DNA of 64,000 nucleotides from UBA6898 sp964463135 (GCA_964463135.1 CAYXBA010000002.1:1-64000); one strand, 5' to 3'. Positions 7,486-15,577 are shown, counted from the first letter of the stretch. The notes: generated from the sequence alone by a model not told the origin. Numbers and translations are program-made.

Positions 7486-8390
7486 GCAGAAGAGTCATCG
7501 AAACCGGGGGAAGAAGCCTGACCCTCACGAATCTCGAAAAAGATCTTTACCCTTCGTACGGGTTCACCAAGGCACAGATCATTGACTACTATCAACGGAT
7601 CGCACCGTACATTCTGCCGCATATGAAGGACCGGGCCCTGACATTCAAGAGATATCCCGGGGGCACAGACCAGGACTTTTTTTTCGAGAAACGCTGTCCC
7701 GCTCACCGGCCGGACTGGGTGCAGACAGCTGAGGTCCGGAGGGACGACAGGGAGGAGAAGATGACGGTATGTCTGGTCAACGACCTGGAGACGCTTATCT
7801 GGTCGCAGAACCTGGCATCTCTCGAGCTCCATCTGCCCCTGCATAGAACAGGCTTCCCGGAGACACCCGATGCAATGGTCTTTGATCTGGACCCCGGGCA
7901 TCCTGCAGACATCATGGACTGTGCGCAGGTGGCACTGATCATTCGTGACCTGCTCTCGAATATGGGGCTGGCAAGCTGTGTAAAGACCTCCGGCAGAAAG
8001 GGCCTGCATGTGTATGTCCCCCTGAACCGGAAAAAGGCGACCTATGAGGACACCAGAACGTTTTCAAAGGCGGTTGCGCTGATACTGCAGACCAACTATC
8101 CTGACCTTGTGACCGCAAAGATGGCGAAGAATTTCCGGAAGGGGAAGGTCTTTATCAACTGGTCCCAGAACGATTCTTCAAAGACCATGATCTGCGTTTA
8201 CTCCCTGAGGGCGGCCGAAAGACCGCTTGTCGCAGTTCCCCTTGACTGGTCTGAGCTTGAGATCTCAGCAGCAATGGGCGATCCTGAAAGATTGAAATTC
8301 CTGCCTTCAGAGGCCCTGAGCAGAACCGAAAGACAGGGCGACCTTTTTCAGGAGGTAAGGATGAAGAAACAGGTGCTTCCCTATCTCTGA
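7482..8390 (+). CDS. ligD: LigD polymerase/primase domain as a separate protein
   Basis: 302 residues with a GTG start overlapping the ku stop. This is the archaeo-eukaryotic-primase-type polymerase that fills gaps during end joining. Seen: LTNLEKDLYPSYGFTKAQII, YYQRIAPYILPHMKDRALT, RYPGG, the FDLDPG metal-binding motif, KTSGRKGLHVYVPL, and VFINWSQND near the C-terminal catalytic region. In many bacteria this domain is fused to phosphoesterase and ligase domains; here it is encoded alone, one base before the PE-ligase gene. Confidence 0.94.
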   Translation: MSRRVIETGGRSLTLTNLEKDLYPSYGFTKAQIIDYYQRIAPYILPHMKDRALTFKRYPGGTDQDFFFEKRCPAHRPDWVQTAEVRRDDREEKMTVCLVNDLETLIWSQNLASLELHLPLHRTGFPETPDAMVFDLDPGHPADIMDCAQVALIIRDLLSNMGLASCVKTSGRKGLHVYVPLNRKKATYEDTRTFSKAVALILQTNYPDLVTAKMAKNFRKGKVFINWSQNDSSKTMICVYSLRAAERPLVAVPLDWSELEISAAMGDPERLKFLPSEALSRTERQGDLFQEVRMKKQVLPYL

Positions 8391-8391
8391 C

Positions 8392-9987
8392 ATGGGACTG
8401 AAGGATTATAAGGCAAAACGGAACTTCGGAAAGACCCCTGAACCGAACGCGGAGACCCGCTCACGCCAGGACGATCTTGTCTTTGTCGTGCATAAGCACG
8501 CGGCCCGCGCCCTGCATTATGACCTCAGGCTTGAACTCGATGGGGTAATGAAAAGCTGGGCTATACCCAAAGGGCTTTCTCTCGACCCATCTGTTAAACG
8601 GCTTGCCGTGATGGTAGAAGACCATCCGTTTGAATACCGGGAGTTCGAGGGAATTATACCTGAGGGCAATTACGGCGCAGGAACAGTGATCATCTGGGAC
8701 AGGGGCCTCTATCACCACCCATTAGCCAAAGACCGGAAAGAGAGCAGCAGACTTCTTCGGGACGGCCTGAAAAAAGGAGATCTGAAGTTTGTTCTTGAGG
8801 GTGAAAAGCTTTGCGGCGAATTCGCCCTGGTAAGGACGCGGCAGGGTGAGAATTCCTGGCTGCTATTGAAGAAGAAGGACCGTTTTGTGACCACAGAGGA
8901 GGTCCTGAAAGAGAATCGCTCTGTGGTCTCCGGCAGGACCCTCGAGGAAGTTTCCGCAGCCGCTCCGGAGAAGACCTCTGATGAACAGATCTCGCGCATC
9001 CGCCGTCGTGAGGCGACAGAAGGGGACGAGCTCAAAGCTGCACCGATAAAGCCGATGCCCCATGCCATACGCCCGATGCTTGCGACCGCTGCCAAAGAGC
9101 CGTTCGATCATCCTGACTGGATATTTGAGGTGAAGTGGGACGGGTACCGTGCCATCGCAGAGATCAGGAACGGGGATGTTTCGCTCTATTCCCGCAACCT
9201 GATATTGCTGAACAAGAAGTTCGCTCCCGTAGTCAAAGCGCTGCAGGCCTTCCGGGATGATGCTCTTCTGGACGGCGAGATCGCTGTGGTGGATGATCAG
9301 GGCCGGCCGGATTTCGGGATGCTGCAGAACTACAGCAGATCAGGACGCGGACATCTGGTCTACTATCTCTTTGACCTGCTGCACTTCCATGGTCATGACC
9401 TCACCGGCCTTCCGCTTCTCAGAAGAAAGGAACTTTTGAAAAAAGTACTGCCGGCTGTGCCGGGACTGAAGTTCAGCGATCATGTGGGCCATGACGGCAT
9501 TCTGTTCTTCAATGCTGCCAGAGAGAAGGGACTCGAAGGCATCATGGCGAAAGATTCCAAAAGTGTTTACCGGGTTGGCATGAGGAGCAGGCAATGGATG
9601 AAGATCAAGACGCGGCTTACGCAGGAAGGCATCATAGCAGGGTTCACCGAGCCGGGAGGGAACCGGAAATATTTCGGTTCTCTCGTCCTCGGCGTTTACA
9701 ATGGCGATGAATTGATCTGCATCGGCCATTCGGGCGGCGGTTTCCCGGCAAAGGTCATGAAGGATATCCGCGAAAGGCTGGAGCCCCTGGTCAGGCAGAA
9801 ATGCCCCTTTCGGGTCATGCCTGAGACGACAGCACCGGTCACCTGGGTGAAGCCGCAGCTGGTCTGTGAGGTTGCCTTCCAGGGCTGGACCGATGATGGA
9901 ATCATGAGGCAGCCGGCCTTTCTGAGGCTTCGGGAGGAAAAAGACGCTCACGATGTGGTGAAGGAAATGACCGATCCAGCCCCCTGA
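8392..9987 (+). CDS. ligD: LigD phosphoesterase-ATP-dependent DNA ligase
   Basis: 531 residues. The N-terminal PE domain (about 1-190) has VVHKHAARALHYDLRLE, giving His36, His42, Asp44 and Arg46, and EDHPFEY with His78, matching the known PE active site. The adenylyltransferase domain begins near residue 220: FEVKWDGYR places the AMP-accepting Lys at 248, followed by SRN, LLDGEIAV, LFDLLHFHG, EGIMAKD and WMKIK. The OB-fold part ends with CEVAFQGWTDDGIMRQPAFL. With the separate polymerase and two Ku genes this makes a complete NHEJ operon. Confidence 0.95.
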   Translation: MGLKDYKAKRNFGKTPEPNAETRSRQDDLVFVVHKHAARALHYDLRLELDGVMKSWAIPKGLSLDPSVKRLAVMVEDHPFEYREFEGIIPEGNYGAGTVIIWDRGLYHHPLAKDRKESSRLLRDGLKKGDLKFVLEGEKLCGEFALVRTRQGENSWLLLKKKDRFVTTEEVLKENRSVVSGRTLEEVSAAAPEKTSDEQISRIRRREATEGDELKAAPIKPMPHAIRPMLATAAKEPFDHPDWIFEVKWDGYRAIAEIRNGDVSLYSRNLILLNKKFAPVVKALQAFRDDALLDGEIAVVDDQGRPDFGMLQNYSRSGRGHLVYYLFDLLHFHGHDLTGLPLLRRKELLKKVLPAVPGLKFSDHVGHDGILFFNAAREKGLEGIMAKDSKSVYRVGMRSRQWMKIKTRLTQEGIIAGFTEPGGNRKYFGSLVLGVYNGDELICIGHSGGGFPAKVMKDIRERLEPLVRQKCPFRVMPETTAPVTWVKPQLVCEVAFQGWTDDGIMRQPAFLRLREEKDAHDVVKEMTDPAP

Positions 9988-9997
9988 ACAGGGACCG

Positions 9998-10025
9998 TTG
10001 ACATGCCTTGGCAACGTGATAAGAT
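9998..10025 (+). promoter_or_regulatory. Promoter for the small peptide gene
   Basis: TTGACA (9998-10003), a 16-bp spacer and TAAGAT (10020-10025). Transcription would start near 10032, about 55 bases before the peptide ATG. It gives the peptide/radical SAM pair a transcript of its own, separate from the ligD operon that ends at 9987. Confidence 0.6.
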
Positions 10026-10087
10026 TAAGCCATAGAACCGGGCTATCGGTAATTCACATTGCATAGGAAGAAGGGAGGTGAAGAAGG

Positions 10088-10192
10088 ATGAAGAAGACAC
10101 TGTCCAAAGAAGCCCTCGCTCAGGAGGCCGCTTACTGGGATACCCTCAAGAAGGCGACCAAAGAAAATCCTGGCAAGGTATGTCACAAGTGA
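10088..10192 (+). CDS. 34-residue peptide, candidate RiPP precursor
   Basis: The ATG at 10088 is preceded by GGGAGGTG at ideal spacing, a stronger site than most genes here have. The product starts MKKTLSKEALAQEAAYWDTL and ends KENPGKVCHK before TGA at 10190. It looks like an amphipathic helical leader with a short Gly/Cys-containing core. It has its own promoter, a terminator after it, and a radical SAM/SPASM enzyme as the next gene, the layout of ribosomally made, radical-SAM-modified peptides. I do not recognise the sequence as a known precursor family. If the in-frame TGA codons at 10190 and 10199 were read as selenocysteine it would extend six residues to TAA at 10208. Confidence 0.6.
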   Translation: MKKTLSKEALAQEAAYWDTLKKATKENPGKVCHK

Positions 10193-10211
10193 AAGGGTTG
10201 AAAGAGTTAAC

Positions 10212-10228
10212 GTTGCCGGTCAGGCAAC
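10212..10228 (+). promoter_or_regulatory. SECIS-like hairpin after the peptide stop
   Basis: GTTGCC (10212-10217), loop GGTCA, GGCAAC (10223-10228): a perfect 6-bp stem with a GGTC-type apical loop. Bacterial SECIS elements sit just downstream of a UGA with G residues at the loop start. Here the loop begins 16 nt after the in-frame TGA at 10199 and 25 nt after the TGA at 10190. It lacks the bulged U seen in the E. coli fdhF element. It could be a chance hairpin. Confidence 0.3.
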
Positions 10229-10237
10229 CAGAAGACG

Positions 10238-10301
10238 AATGGCAGATATGAAAGGCCGTTGCCGGGTAGTGCCGTGTACGCTTTCATATCTGCCATTTTT
10301 T
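10238..10301 (+). terminator. Intrinsic terminator between the peptide gene and the radical SAM gene
   Basis: AATGGCAGATATGAAAG (10238-10254) pairs perfectly over 17 bp with CTTTCATATCTGCCATT (10281-10297), followed by TTTT up to 10301. Partial read-through would give much more peptide mRNA than enzyme mRNA, as in many peptide-modifying loci. Confidence 0.85.
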
Positions 10302-10350
10302 ACAGAAACATTGAAGTTGCTCTTGCAATTAAATACGTCAGGGAAATGAT

Positions 10351-11397
10351 ATGCCGGTAATAGATCCTTTCGAGTTTTTCATCCAGCTGCATCTTACTGA
10401 ACGGTGCAACCTCAAATGCAGACATTGCTATCAGACCGAAGACAGACCGACAGAGATGTCTTTGGCCGAAATAGTCTCACTGATAGACGAGGTATCCGGC
10501 ATGCTTGACGACTGGAGGACGGCATATGGCCTGGACCTTTCATCGAGCTTTACGGTCACGGGCGGCGAACCGTTTCTGAGGAAAGATCTTTTCGAGGTCC
10601 TTGAGGAGTTACAGAAGAACGGGATCGATACCTATATCCTTTCGAACGGGACACTGATAACCCGGGACATTGCCGCCAGACTGGCAGCTGTGGGGGTAAA
10701 GGGGGTGCAGATAAGCATCGAGGGATCTGAGGCCGTGCATGACAACATCCGTGGTGTAGGCAGTTTTGGGTCATCGCGTAAGGGCATCCGGAATGTCCTT
10801 GATGCCGGGATCGAACTGACCCTGAATACGACCCTCTCTGAACTGAATGCAGACTGTTTCATGGACGTCGTTGATCTCGCATCTTCAACCGGTGCGCAGC
10901 GGGTCGGCTTTTCGAGGCTCGTGCCTTCAGGAAGCGGGACCAAATTGCTCGGAAGGATGCTGAGTACCGAGGCAGTGGAACGGATATACCATAAGATATT
11001 TTCTCTGCATACGCCGGGGCTGAAAATCGTGACCGGAGACCCTGTTTCATCGCAGTTCAGGAATCCCGGTGAAGGGGATGTTGGTGATCCTGTTCCTTCG
11101 GGAGGGTGTGCGGCAGGAGTCTCGGGACTGACGATCCTTCCTGACGGCACTATCACGCCCTGCAGGAGGATGCCTGTCCCGATCGGCAATGTCAGAACAG
11201 ACTCCCTGAGGGAGATATGGGCAACCTCAGAGGCCCTAAATGCATTACGGGACAAGACCCGGTATGAGGGCAAATGCGGTGCCTGCCCAAAGTGGTCAGC
11301 TTGCAGGGGATGCAGGGCGATCGCCTATGCTTACGCGCAGTCTCAGGGCAATACCAGTTACCTTGCGGAGGACCCGCAATGTTTTCTTGTCAAATAA
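10351..11397 (+). CDS. Radical SAM/SPASM enzyme, probable peptide maturase
   Basis: 348 residues. The N-terminal 4Fe-4S motif is CNLKCRHC (Cys19, Cys23, Cys26), followed by FTVTGGEPFLR (SAM binding) and GVQISIEGSEAVHD. The C-terminal SPASM region runs from GGCAAGVSGLTILPDGTITP, with CRRMPVPIGN, to the cluster CGACPKWSACRGC and a final Cys near the end, enough to ligate two auxiliary clusters. This arrangement is that of PqqE-, AhbC/D- or RiPP-maturase-like enzymes. The nearest upstream gene is the 34-residue peptide, the most obvious substrate; that link is inference from position. AGGG seven bases before the ATG is the ribosome binding site. Confidence 0.9.
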   Translation: MPVIDPFEFFIQLHLTERCNLKCRHCYQTEDRPTEMSLAEIVSLIDEVSGMLDDWRTAYGLDLSSSFTVTGGEPFLRKDLFEVLEELQKNGIDTYILSNGTLITRDIAARLAAVGVKGVQISIEGSEAVHDNIRGVGSFGSSRKGIRNVLDAGIELTLNTTLSELNADCFMDVVDLASSTGAQRVGFSRLVPSGSGTKLLGRMLSTEAVERIYHKIFSLHTPGLKIVTGDPVSSQFRNPGEGDVGDPVPSGGCAAGVSGLTILPDGTITPCRRMPVPIGNVRTDSLREIWATSEALNALRDKTRYEGKCGACPKWSACRGCRAIAYAYAQSQGNTSYLAEDPQCFLVK

Positions 11398-11418
11398 TCG
11401 AGCAGAAGGATGGTCACC

Positions 11419-11952
11419 ATGGCGAAATGGATAATAGACAGTGATCACTCGGTTGTCGCATTCTCTGTCCGCCACATGATGATCGCTCATGTGCGGGGCC
11501 AGTTCAACAGGATCAGCGGCGAGATATCCTTTGACCCTCGGAACATTCCAGGTTCATCCATAGCAATGAGGATCGATGCCGCAAGCATCATTACCGGCAT
11601 ACAGAAGCGGGATGACCATCTGAAAAGCCCGGATTTCTTCGATGTCGGAAGATATCCTGATATCTTCTTCAAAAGTACCCATATCGATTATTCCGGTGGA
11701 AGCAGCGCCAAGGTCACCGGCGACCTTACCCTGCACAACATCACCCGAACGATAACCTTAACAACAGATTTTTCCGGGCCTGTGAAGGACCCCTTCGGCG
11801 ATACTGTAAGCATGGGCTTTAGCTCTGTTGGCAAGATCAACCGTAAAGATTACAACATGGAATGGAACCAGCTTATGGCAGACAACGGCATTATGCTGGG
11901 ATGGGACGTAGAACTCTTTGTCGATCTGGAAGCTGATCAGGCTGCCGGATAG
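11419..11952 (+). CDS. YceI-family lipocalin-like protein
   Basis: 177 residues from the ATG at 11419, which has AAGGA eight bases upstream; an ATG at 11410 is the alternative. Start AKWIIDSDHSVVAFSVRHMM, then VRGQFNRISGEISFDP, SPDFFDVGRYPDI, VTGDLTLHNITRTITL and the closing FSSVGKINRKDYNMEWN are the full YceI signature. Family members bind long isoprenoid or lipid molecules in a beta barrel. Unlike many members it has no signal peptide, so it is predicted cytoplasmic. The next gene starts 11 bp downstream. Confidence 0.92.
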   Translation: MAKWIIDSDHSVVAFSVRHMMIAHVRGQFNRISGEISFDPRNIPGSSIAMRIDAASIITGIQKRDDHLKSPDFFDVGRYPDIFFKSTHIDYSGGSSAKVTGDLTLHNITRTITLTTDFSGPVKDPFGDTVSMGFSSVGKINRKDYNMEWNQLMADNGIMLGWDVELFVDLEADQAAG

Positions 11953-11963
11953 AAGGGACTGTC

Positions 11964-13328
11964 ATGGACAGATACGATGTTATCGTTGCAGGCGCAGGCG
12001 ATGTCGGGCTGGGGATCGCCTTTAATGCGGACTCTGCAGGCCTGAAAGTTGCCCTTTGCGACAAGGGCCGCGTTGGCGGGACCTGCGTCAATTACGGATG
12101 TGTGCCTTCTAAGACGCTTATCTATACAGCGGACAGGATCATGGAAACTATCGGGAATGAAAAGCTCGGCATTCGTTCAGCCATAACCGATATTGATTTC
12201 AGTGCGATCATGGAGCGCATGAGGACTGCTGTTCAGAGCGGCAGGACTGCGATCAAAGATGCGATCGCTGGGTCTGAAAATATCGATCTTATCGAGGGAG
12301 CGGTCTATTTTCTTGATGAGCATACGCTGCAGGCCGGCACCAGGAAGATCAGAGGGAAGAAGATCTTTATCGCCTCCGGCGCCAGACCATCAGTCCCGTC
12401 GATCAAGGGTCTTGATAACGTGCAGTATCTGACGAATGAGACTGTTTTGGGACTGGAAACGCAGCCTGAGAGCATGATCTTTATCGGCGGCGGCTTTATA
12501 TCACTCGAATATGCGCATTTCTTCGCTGCCATGGGGACAAAGGTCACGATCGTTGACAGGCACAGGACCCTGCTGCATTTTGAAGAACCCGAGATCTCTG
12601 AACTGCTGGGGAAGGAGATGGGAAAACGTGTTGAACTGCTCCTTGGAGGCGAGACCATCGAAATAAAAAGGGCTGTCGGGGGCCATGAGGTGCTGGTCAG
12701 GGACAGCGAAAACGGGCAGGTGAAACAGATCAAGGCTGAAGCGGTCATGGTATCTGCAGGCAGACGGTCGAATGCAGATCTCCTGAAGCCGGAGAATGCG
12801 GGGATCGAGACGTATGGCGCCAATTTCATAAAGGTCGATGATCATCTTCAGACCAACAGGAAACATATCTGGGCAGTCGGCGATGCCACAGGCAGGGCCA
12901 TGTTCACGCACGCCGGAGACAAGGAGGCTGAAATTGTCTGGCACAATGCCACGAACCGGAAGAAGATCAGGATGGATTTTGGTCTGGTTCCCCATGCTGT
13001 CTATACATATCCCCAGATCGCCGCGGTTGGCATGACCGAGCAGCAGGCACGAAAGGACCACGACATCCTCGTGGGCCGCGCCCAGTATTCAGATACGGTG
13101 ATGGGAGAGGCAATGGTCGAGACTGAAGGTTTTGCAAAGGCCATTGTTGAAAAGGGGACAAGGAAGATCCTCGGGTTCCATATCATAGGCCCGCATGCGG
13201 CAATGCTCATCCAGGAAGTGGTGAATGCAATGGCAAAAGGAGGCGATGCGGAATCTATAACCGGGTGTATGCATATATTCCCGGCCCTGTCCAATGTTGT
13301 GCCGGAGGCCTTCGGGAACCTCGAATGA
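11964..13328 (+). CDS. Dihydrolipoamide dehydrogenase/mercuric reductase-like flavoprotein disulfide reductase
   Basis: 454 residues, cytoplasmic. VAGAGDVGLGIAF binds FAD, and GGTCVNYGCVPSKTLIYTA contains the redox-active Cys pair. IFIGGGFISLEYAHFFAAMG is the NAD(P)H site, and IWAVGDAT the second FAD motif. The C-terminal dimer-interface motif is HIFPALSNVVPEAF, so His is kept while the usual HxHPTxxE pattern is altered. It lacks the N-terminal HMA domain and C-terminal Cys pair of MerA. No 2-oxoacid dehydrogenase subunits are nearby, so the partner is unknown. It probably shares a transcript with the YceI gene. Confidence 0.88.
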   Translation: MDRYDVIVAGAGDVGLGIAFNADSAGLKVALCDKGRVGGTCVNYGCVPSKTLIYTADRIMETIGNEKLGIRSAITDIDFSAIMERMRTAVQSGRTAIKDAIAGSENIDLIEGAVYFLDEHTLQAGTRKIRGKKIFIASGARPSVPSIKGLDNVQYLTNETVLGLETQPESMIFIGGGFISLEYAHFFAAMGTKVTIVDRHRTLLHFEEPEISELLGKEMGKRVELLLGGETIEIKRAVGGHEVLVRDSENGQVKQIKAEAVMVSAGRRSNADLLKPENAGIETYGANFIKVDDHLQTNRKHIWAVGDATGRAMFTHAGDKEAEIVWHNATNRKKIRMDFGLVPHAVYTYPQIAAVGMTEQQARKDHDILVGRAQYSDTVMGEAMVETEGFAKAIVEKGTRKILGFHIIGPHAAMLIQEVVNAMAKGGDAESITGCMHIFPALSNVVPEAFGNLE

Positions 13329-13394
13329 TTAAGCAGTGCCTAAGCAGTTCTCTCTCCTGTTAAGCGGCCATTTATCAGGGCGCTTGCCTGACAC

Positions 13395-13431
13395 TTGACA
13401 AAAAATCCGGCTTATAGTATACATATGTATA
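13395..13431 (+). promoter_or_regulatory. lexA promoter with overlapping palindromic operator
   Basis: TTGACA (13395-13400), a 17-bp spacer and TATACA (13418-13423). The perfect 14-bp palindrome TATACATATGTATA (13418-13431) overlaps the -10, as expected for an autoregulatory LexA site. A second small palindrome, GGTATACC (13444-13451), lies just before the ATG. The site matches neither the E. coli CTG-N10-CAG nor the Bacillus GAAC-N4-GTTC box. Confidence 0.65.
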
Positions 13432-13452
13432 TTACAATACAAAGGTATACCT

Positions 13453-14055
13453 ATGGACAACTTGACCGGCAGACAACAGCAGATCCTGGACTTTCTTAAG
13501 GCCTATGCAGCGAGGCATGGATACCCCCCGACCTTCAGGGAGATAGGCGAGCATTTCAAATTCGGCTGGGCCGCGGCACGGACACATCTCAAGGCGATAG
13601 AACGGAAGGGTTTCCTGAAGATAGTCCCTTCCCGTTCTCGCGGCATAGAACTGCCGGACATGCAGACACCGCCGCATGGACGCATGGTCCCGGTAGCAGG
13701 AAGGATCAGGGCAGGTGCGCCGATCCTTGCGTACGAGGATATCGAGTCCCATATATTTGTGGACAGCACCATGTTCCCTGCTGAGGACGCCTTCTCGTTA
13801 ATGGTCGTGGGAGACAGCATGATCGATGCCGGGATATACAACGGCGACTATGTCGTGGTCAAGCCGCAGCAGTCAATTAATAACGGCGAGATCGGCATTG
13901 CGCTGATCGGGGATGAGGCAACGGTCAAGAGAATATATATACGCAGGGGCGAGGTGACGCTGCAGCCTGAGAACAGCACCATGCAGCCGGTCACGTACAA
14001 GGCGGGCGAGGTCTCGATCATCGGCAAGGTGCTCGGTGTTATCCGGAAGATATAA
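13453..14055 (+). CDS. lexA: LexA repressor (SOS regulator)
   Basis: 200 residues. The N-terminal winged helix starts LTGRQQQILDFLKAYAARHG and has PPTFREIGEHFKFGWAAART. Self-cleavage would occur at Ala87-Gly88 in GRIRAGAP. The catalytic dyad is Ser122 (VVGDSMIDAG) and Lys159 (DEATVKRIY). Recognition-helix residues (FKFGWAAARTHLKAIE) differ from the usual F-x-S-xNAV pattern, in keeping with an unusual operator. Its stop overlaps the next ATG by one base, and dinB follows, so repressor and mutagenic polymerase are co-regulated. Confidence 0.95.
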   Translation: MDNLTGRQQQILDFLKAYAARHGYPPTFREIGEHFKFGWAAARTHLKAIERKGFLKIVPSRSRGIELPDMQTPPHGRMVPVAGRIRAGAPILAYEDIESHIFVDSTMFPAEDAFSLMVVGDSMIDAGIYNGDYVVVKPQQSINNGEIGIALIGDEATVKRIYIRRGEVTLQPENSTMQPVTYKAGEVSIIGKVLGVIRKI

Positions 14056-14294
14056 TGCAGATCAGGGAAGACGTAAGCGTATTGGCATCCTTTGGCAGGC
14101 CATACCGAATCAAACCTGTCAGCTTTACCTGGTCCGGCAGGACGATCAAGGTGAAGGAGATCACTTACACCTGGAAGACAAGAGAAGGCCAGAAGGACCT
14201 GCATCATTTCTCACTGACAGACGGCAGCACGCTGTTTGAGCTGTCGTTCGATACTGCGTCGCTGCTCTGGAGAATTGAGTCCACCGAGACCTGA
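14055..14294 (+). CDS. Small protein between lexA and dinB
   Basis: 79 residues starting at an ATG that overlaps the lexA stop (TAATG). The sequence (MQIREDVSVLASFGRPYRIK, FTWSGRTIKVKEITYTW, HHFSLTDGSTLFELSFD) looks like a small beta-rich domain without membrane or export signals. Its position makes it SOS-controlled. Small proteins of this type are seen next to Y-family polymerase genes, but I cannot assign a function. Confidence 0.7.
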   Translation: MQIREDVSVLASFGRPYRIKPVSFTWSGRTIKVKEITYTWKTREGQKDLHHFSLTDGSTLFELSFDTASLLWRIESTET

Positions 14295-14340
14295 GCAATA
14301 GAGACCTGACCAATAGAAACATTATCATGTGAGGCCGGTT

Positions 14341-15564
14341 ATGCCCCCCATCATCATCTGCATAGATATGGATGCCTTTTTTGCCTCAGTAGAGCAGCAG
14401 GCTGATCCCCGGCTCAGGGGCAAGCCCATAGCGGTCATCGGCTCAGGCAACAGGACCGTTATCACTACCCGTTCATACGAGGCCCGCAAATTCGGTGTAA
14501 AGACCGGCATGAATACGTACGAGGCGAAAAAGCTCTGCCCTCATCTGATCCTGGTTGTCGGCGATAATGAAAAATATACGCATACTTGCAGAGAACTTTC
14601 TTACGTGTACCACCGGTACACGCCTGACATCGAGATCTACTCCATTGATGAGGCGTTTCTTGACGTGACAACCACGCATCACCTCTTCGGCGGGCCGGAG
14701 GCAATAGGCGCTGCGATCAAGAAAGAGGTGAAGGAACTGTTCGGCATCAACTGCACGGTCGGCATAGCGCCCAATATCCTGATGGCAAAGCTGGCCAGCG
14801 ATATCGCAAAGCCGGACGGCCTCAAATGGATAAGACCTGAGGATACGGAGGCTGTGCTGAAGGACCTTCCTGTCAGGGAGCTCTGGGGCATCGGGGCAGC
14901 AACAGCAGAAAGGCTAGATCAGTGCGGCATCAGGACCTGCGGAGAGCTGGGCAGGGCGCCGGTAAGCCTGTTGCGGAACAGATTCGGCATCATCGGAGAG
15001 ACCCTGAAGCATATGGGACTCGGACAGTGCGACAGACCGCTCACGGTCAGGGACGAAGACCCGAAATCCATAGGACACAGCATGACCCTGCCGAAAGATA
15101 TCACTGACATGGAGGCCATAAGGGCGGAACTGCTGAAGTTAAGCTCAATGGTCGGCAGCAGGGCAAGGAAGCACGGCTTTGTCGGGAAGAAGCTGACGCT
15201 GACCATACGGTACGCTGATTTCAAGACCTTTACCAGGCAGACCACGCTCCCGTTGCATGTCAACGGCACTCACGAGATCTATCACCATGCCCTGACTGTC
15301 CTGGACTCGATACGGCTGACCGATAAGGTGAGGCTGCTCGGTGTCAGTCTTTCGCAGTTGATGCATCAGAACGATGATCAACTGGCACTGTTCAATGACG
15401 ATGCAAAGGAAAGGTCCATACTAAGGGCAGTTGACAGCATCAATGACCGGTTTGGAGATTTTACGGTCACCTGGGCTTCCTATATGAAGGCGTTGGAACC
15501 GCAAAGAGTCATATCCCCTGCATGGAGACCGGACGGCGTCCGGAACCTCAATGTGAAGAACTGA
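14341..15564 (+). CDS. dinB: DNA polymerase IV (Y-family translesion polymerase)
   Basis: 407 residues from the ATG at 14341 with GAGG six bases upstream; a GTG at 14329 in the same frame is the alternative. IICIDMDAFFASVEQ has the first catalytic Asp pair region, TTRSYEARKFGVKTGM the fingers, YSIDEAFLDVT the SIDE motif, and VGIAPNILMAKLASDIAKPDG the palm. ELWGIGAATAERL is the helix-hairpin-helix. The little finger follows, and QLALFNDDAKERSILRAVD near the end resembles a beta-clamp-binding tail (QLALF). It is the third gene of the lexA operon. Confidence 0.95.
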   Translation: MPPIIICIDMDAFFASVEQQADPRLRGKPIAVIGSGNRTVITTRSYEARKFGVKTGMNTYEAKKLCPHLILVVGDNEKYTHTCRELSYVYHRYTPDIEIYSIDEAFLDVTTTHHLFGGPEAIGAAIKKEVKELFGINCTVGIAPNILMAKLASDIAKPDGLKWIRPEDTEAVLKDLPVRELWGIGAATAERLDQCGIRTCGELGRAPVSLLRNRFGIIGETLKHMGLGQCDRPLTVRDEDPKSIGHSMTLPKDITDMEAIRAELLKLSSMVGSRARKHGFVGKKLTLTIRYADFKTFTRQTTLPLHVNGTHEIYHHALTVLDSIRLTDKVRLLGVSLSQLMHQNDDQLALFNDDAKERSILRAVDSINDRFGDFTVTWASYMKALEPQRVISPAWRPDGVRNLNVKN

Positions 15565-15577
15565 GGCTGCGAACTCC

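Noticed and set aside
7197..8009. Long antisense ORF over ku and ligD
   Set aside because: It has no ribosome binding site or recognisable domain, and lies wholly opposite well-supported genes. Similar shadows at 33768-34418 and 36408-37130 were dropped for the same reason.
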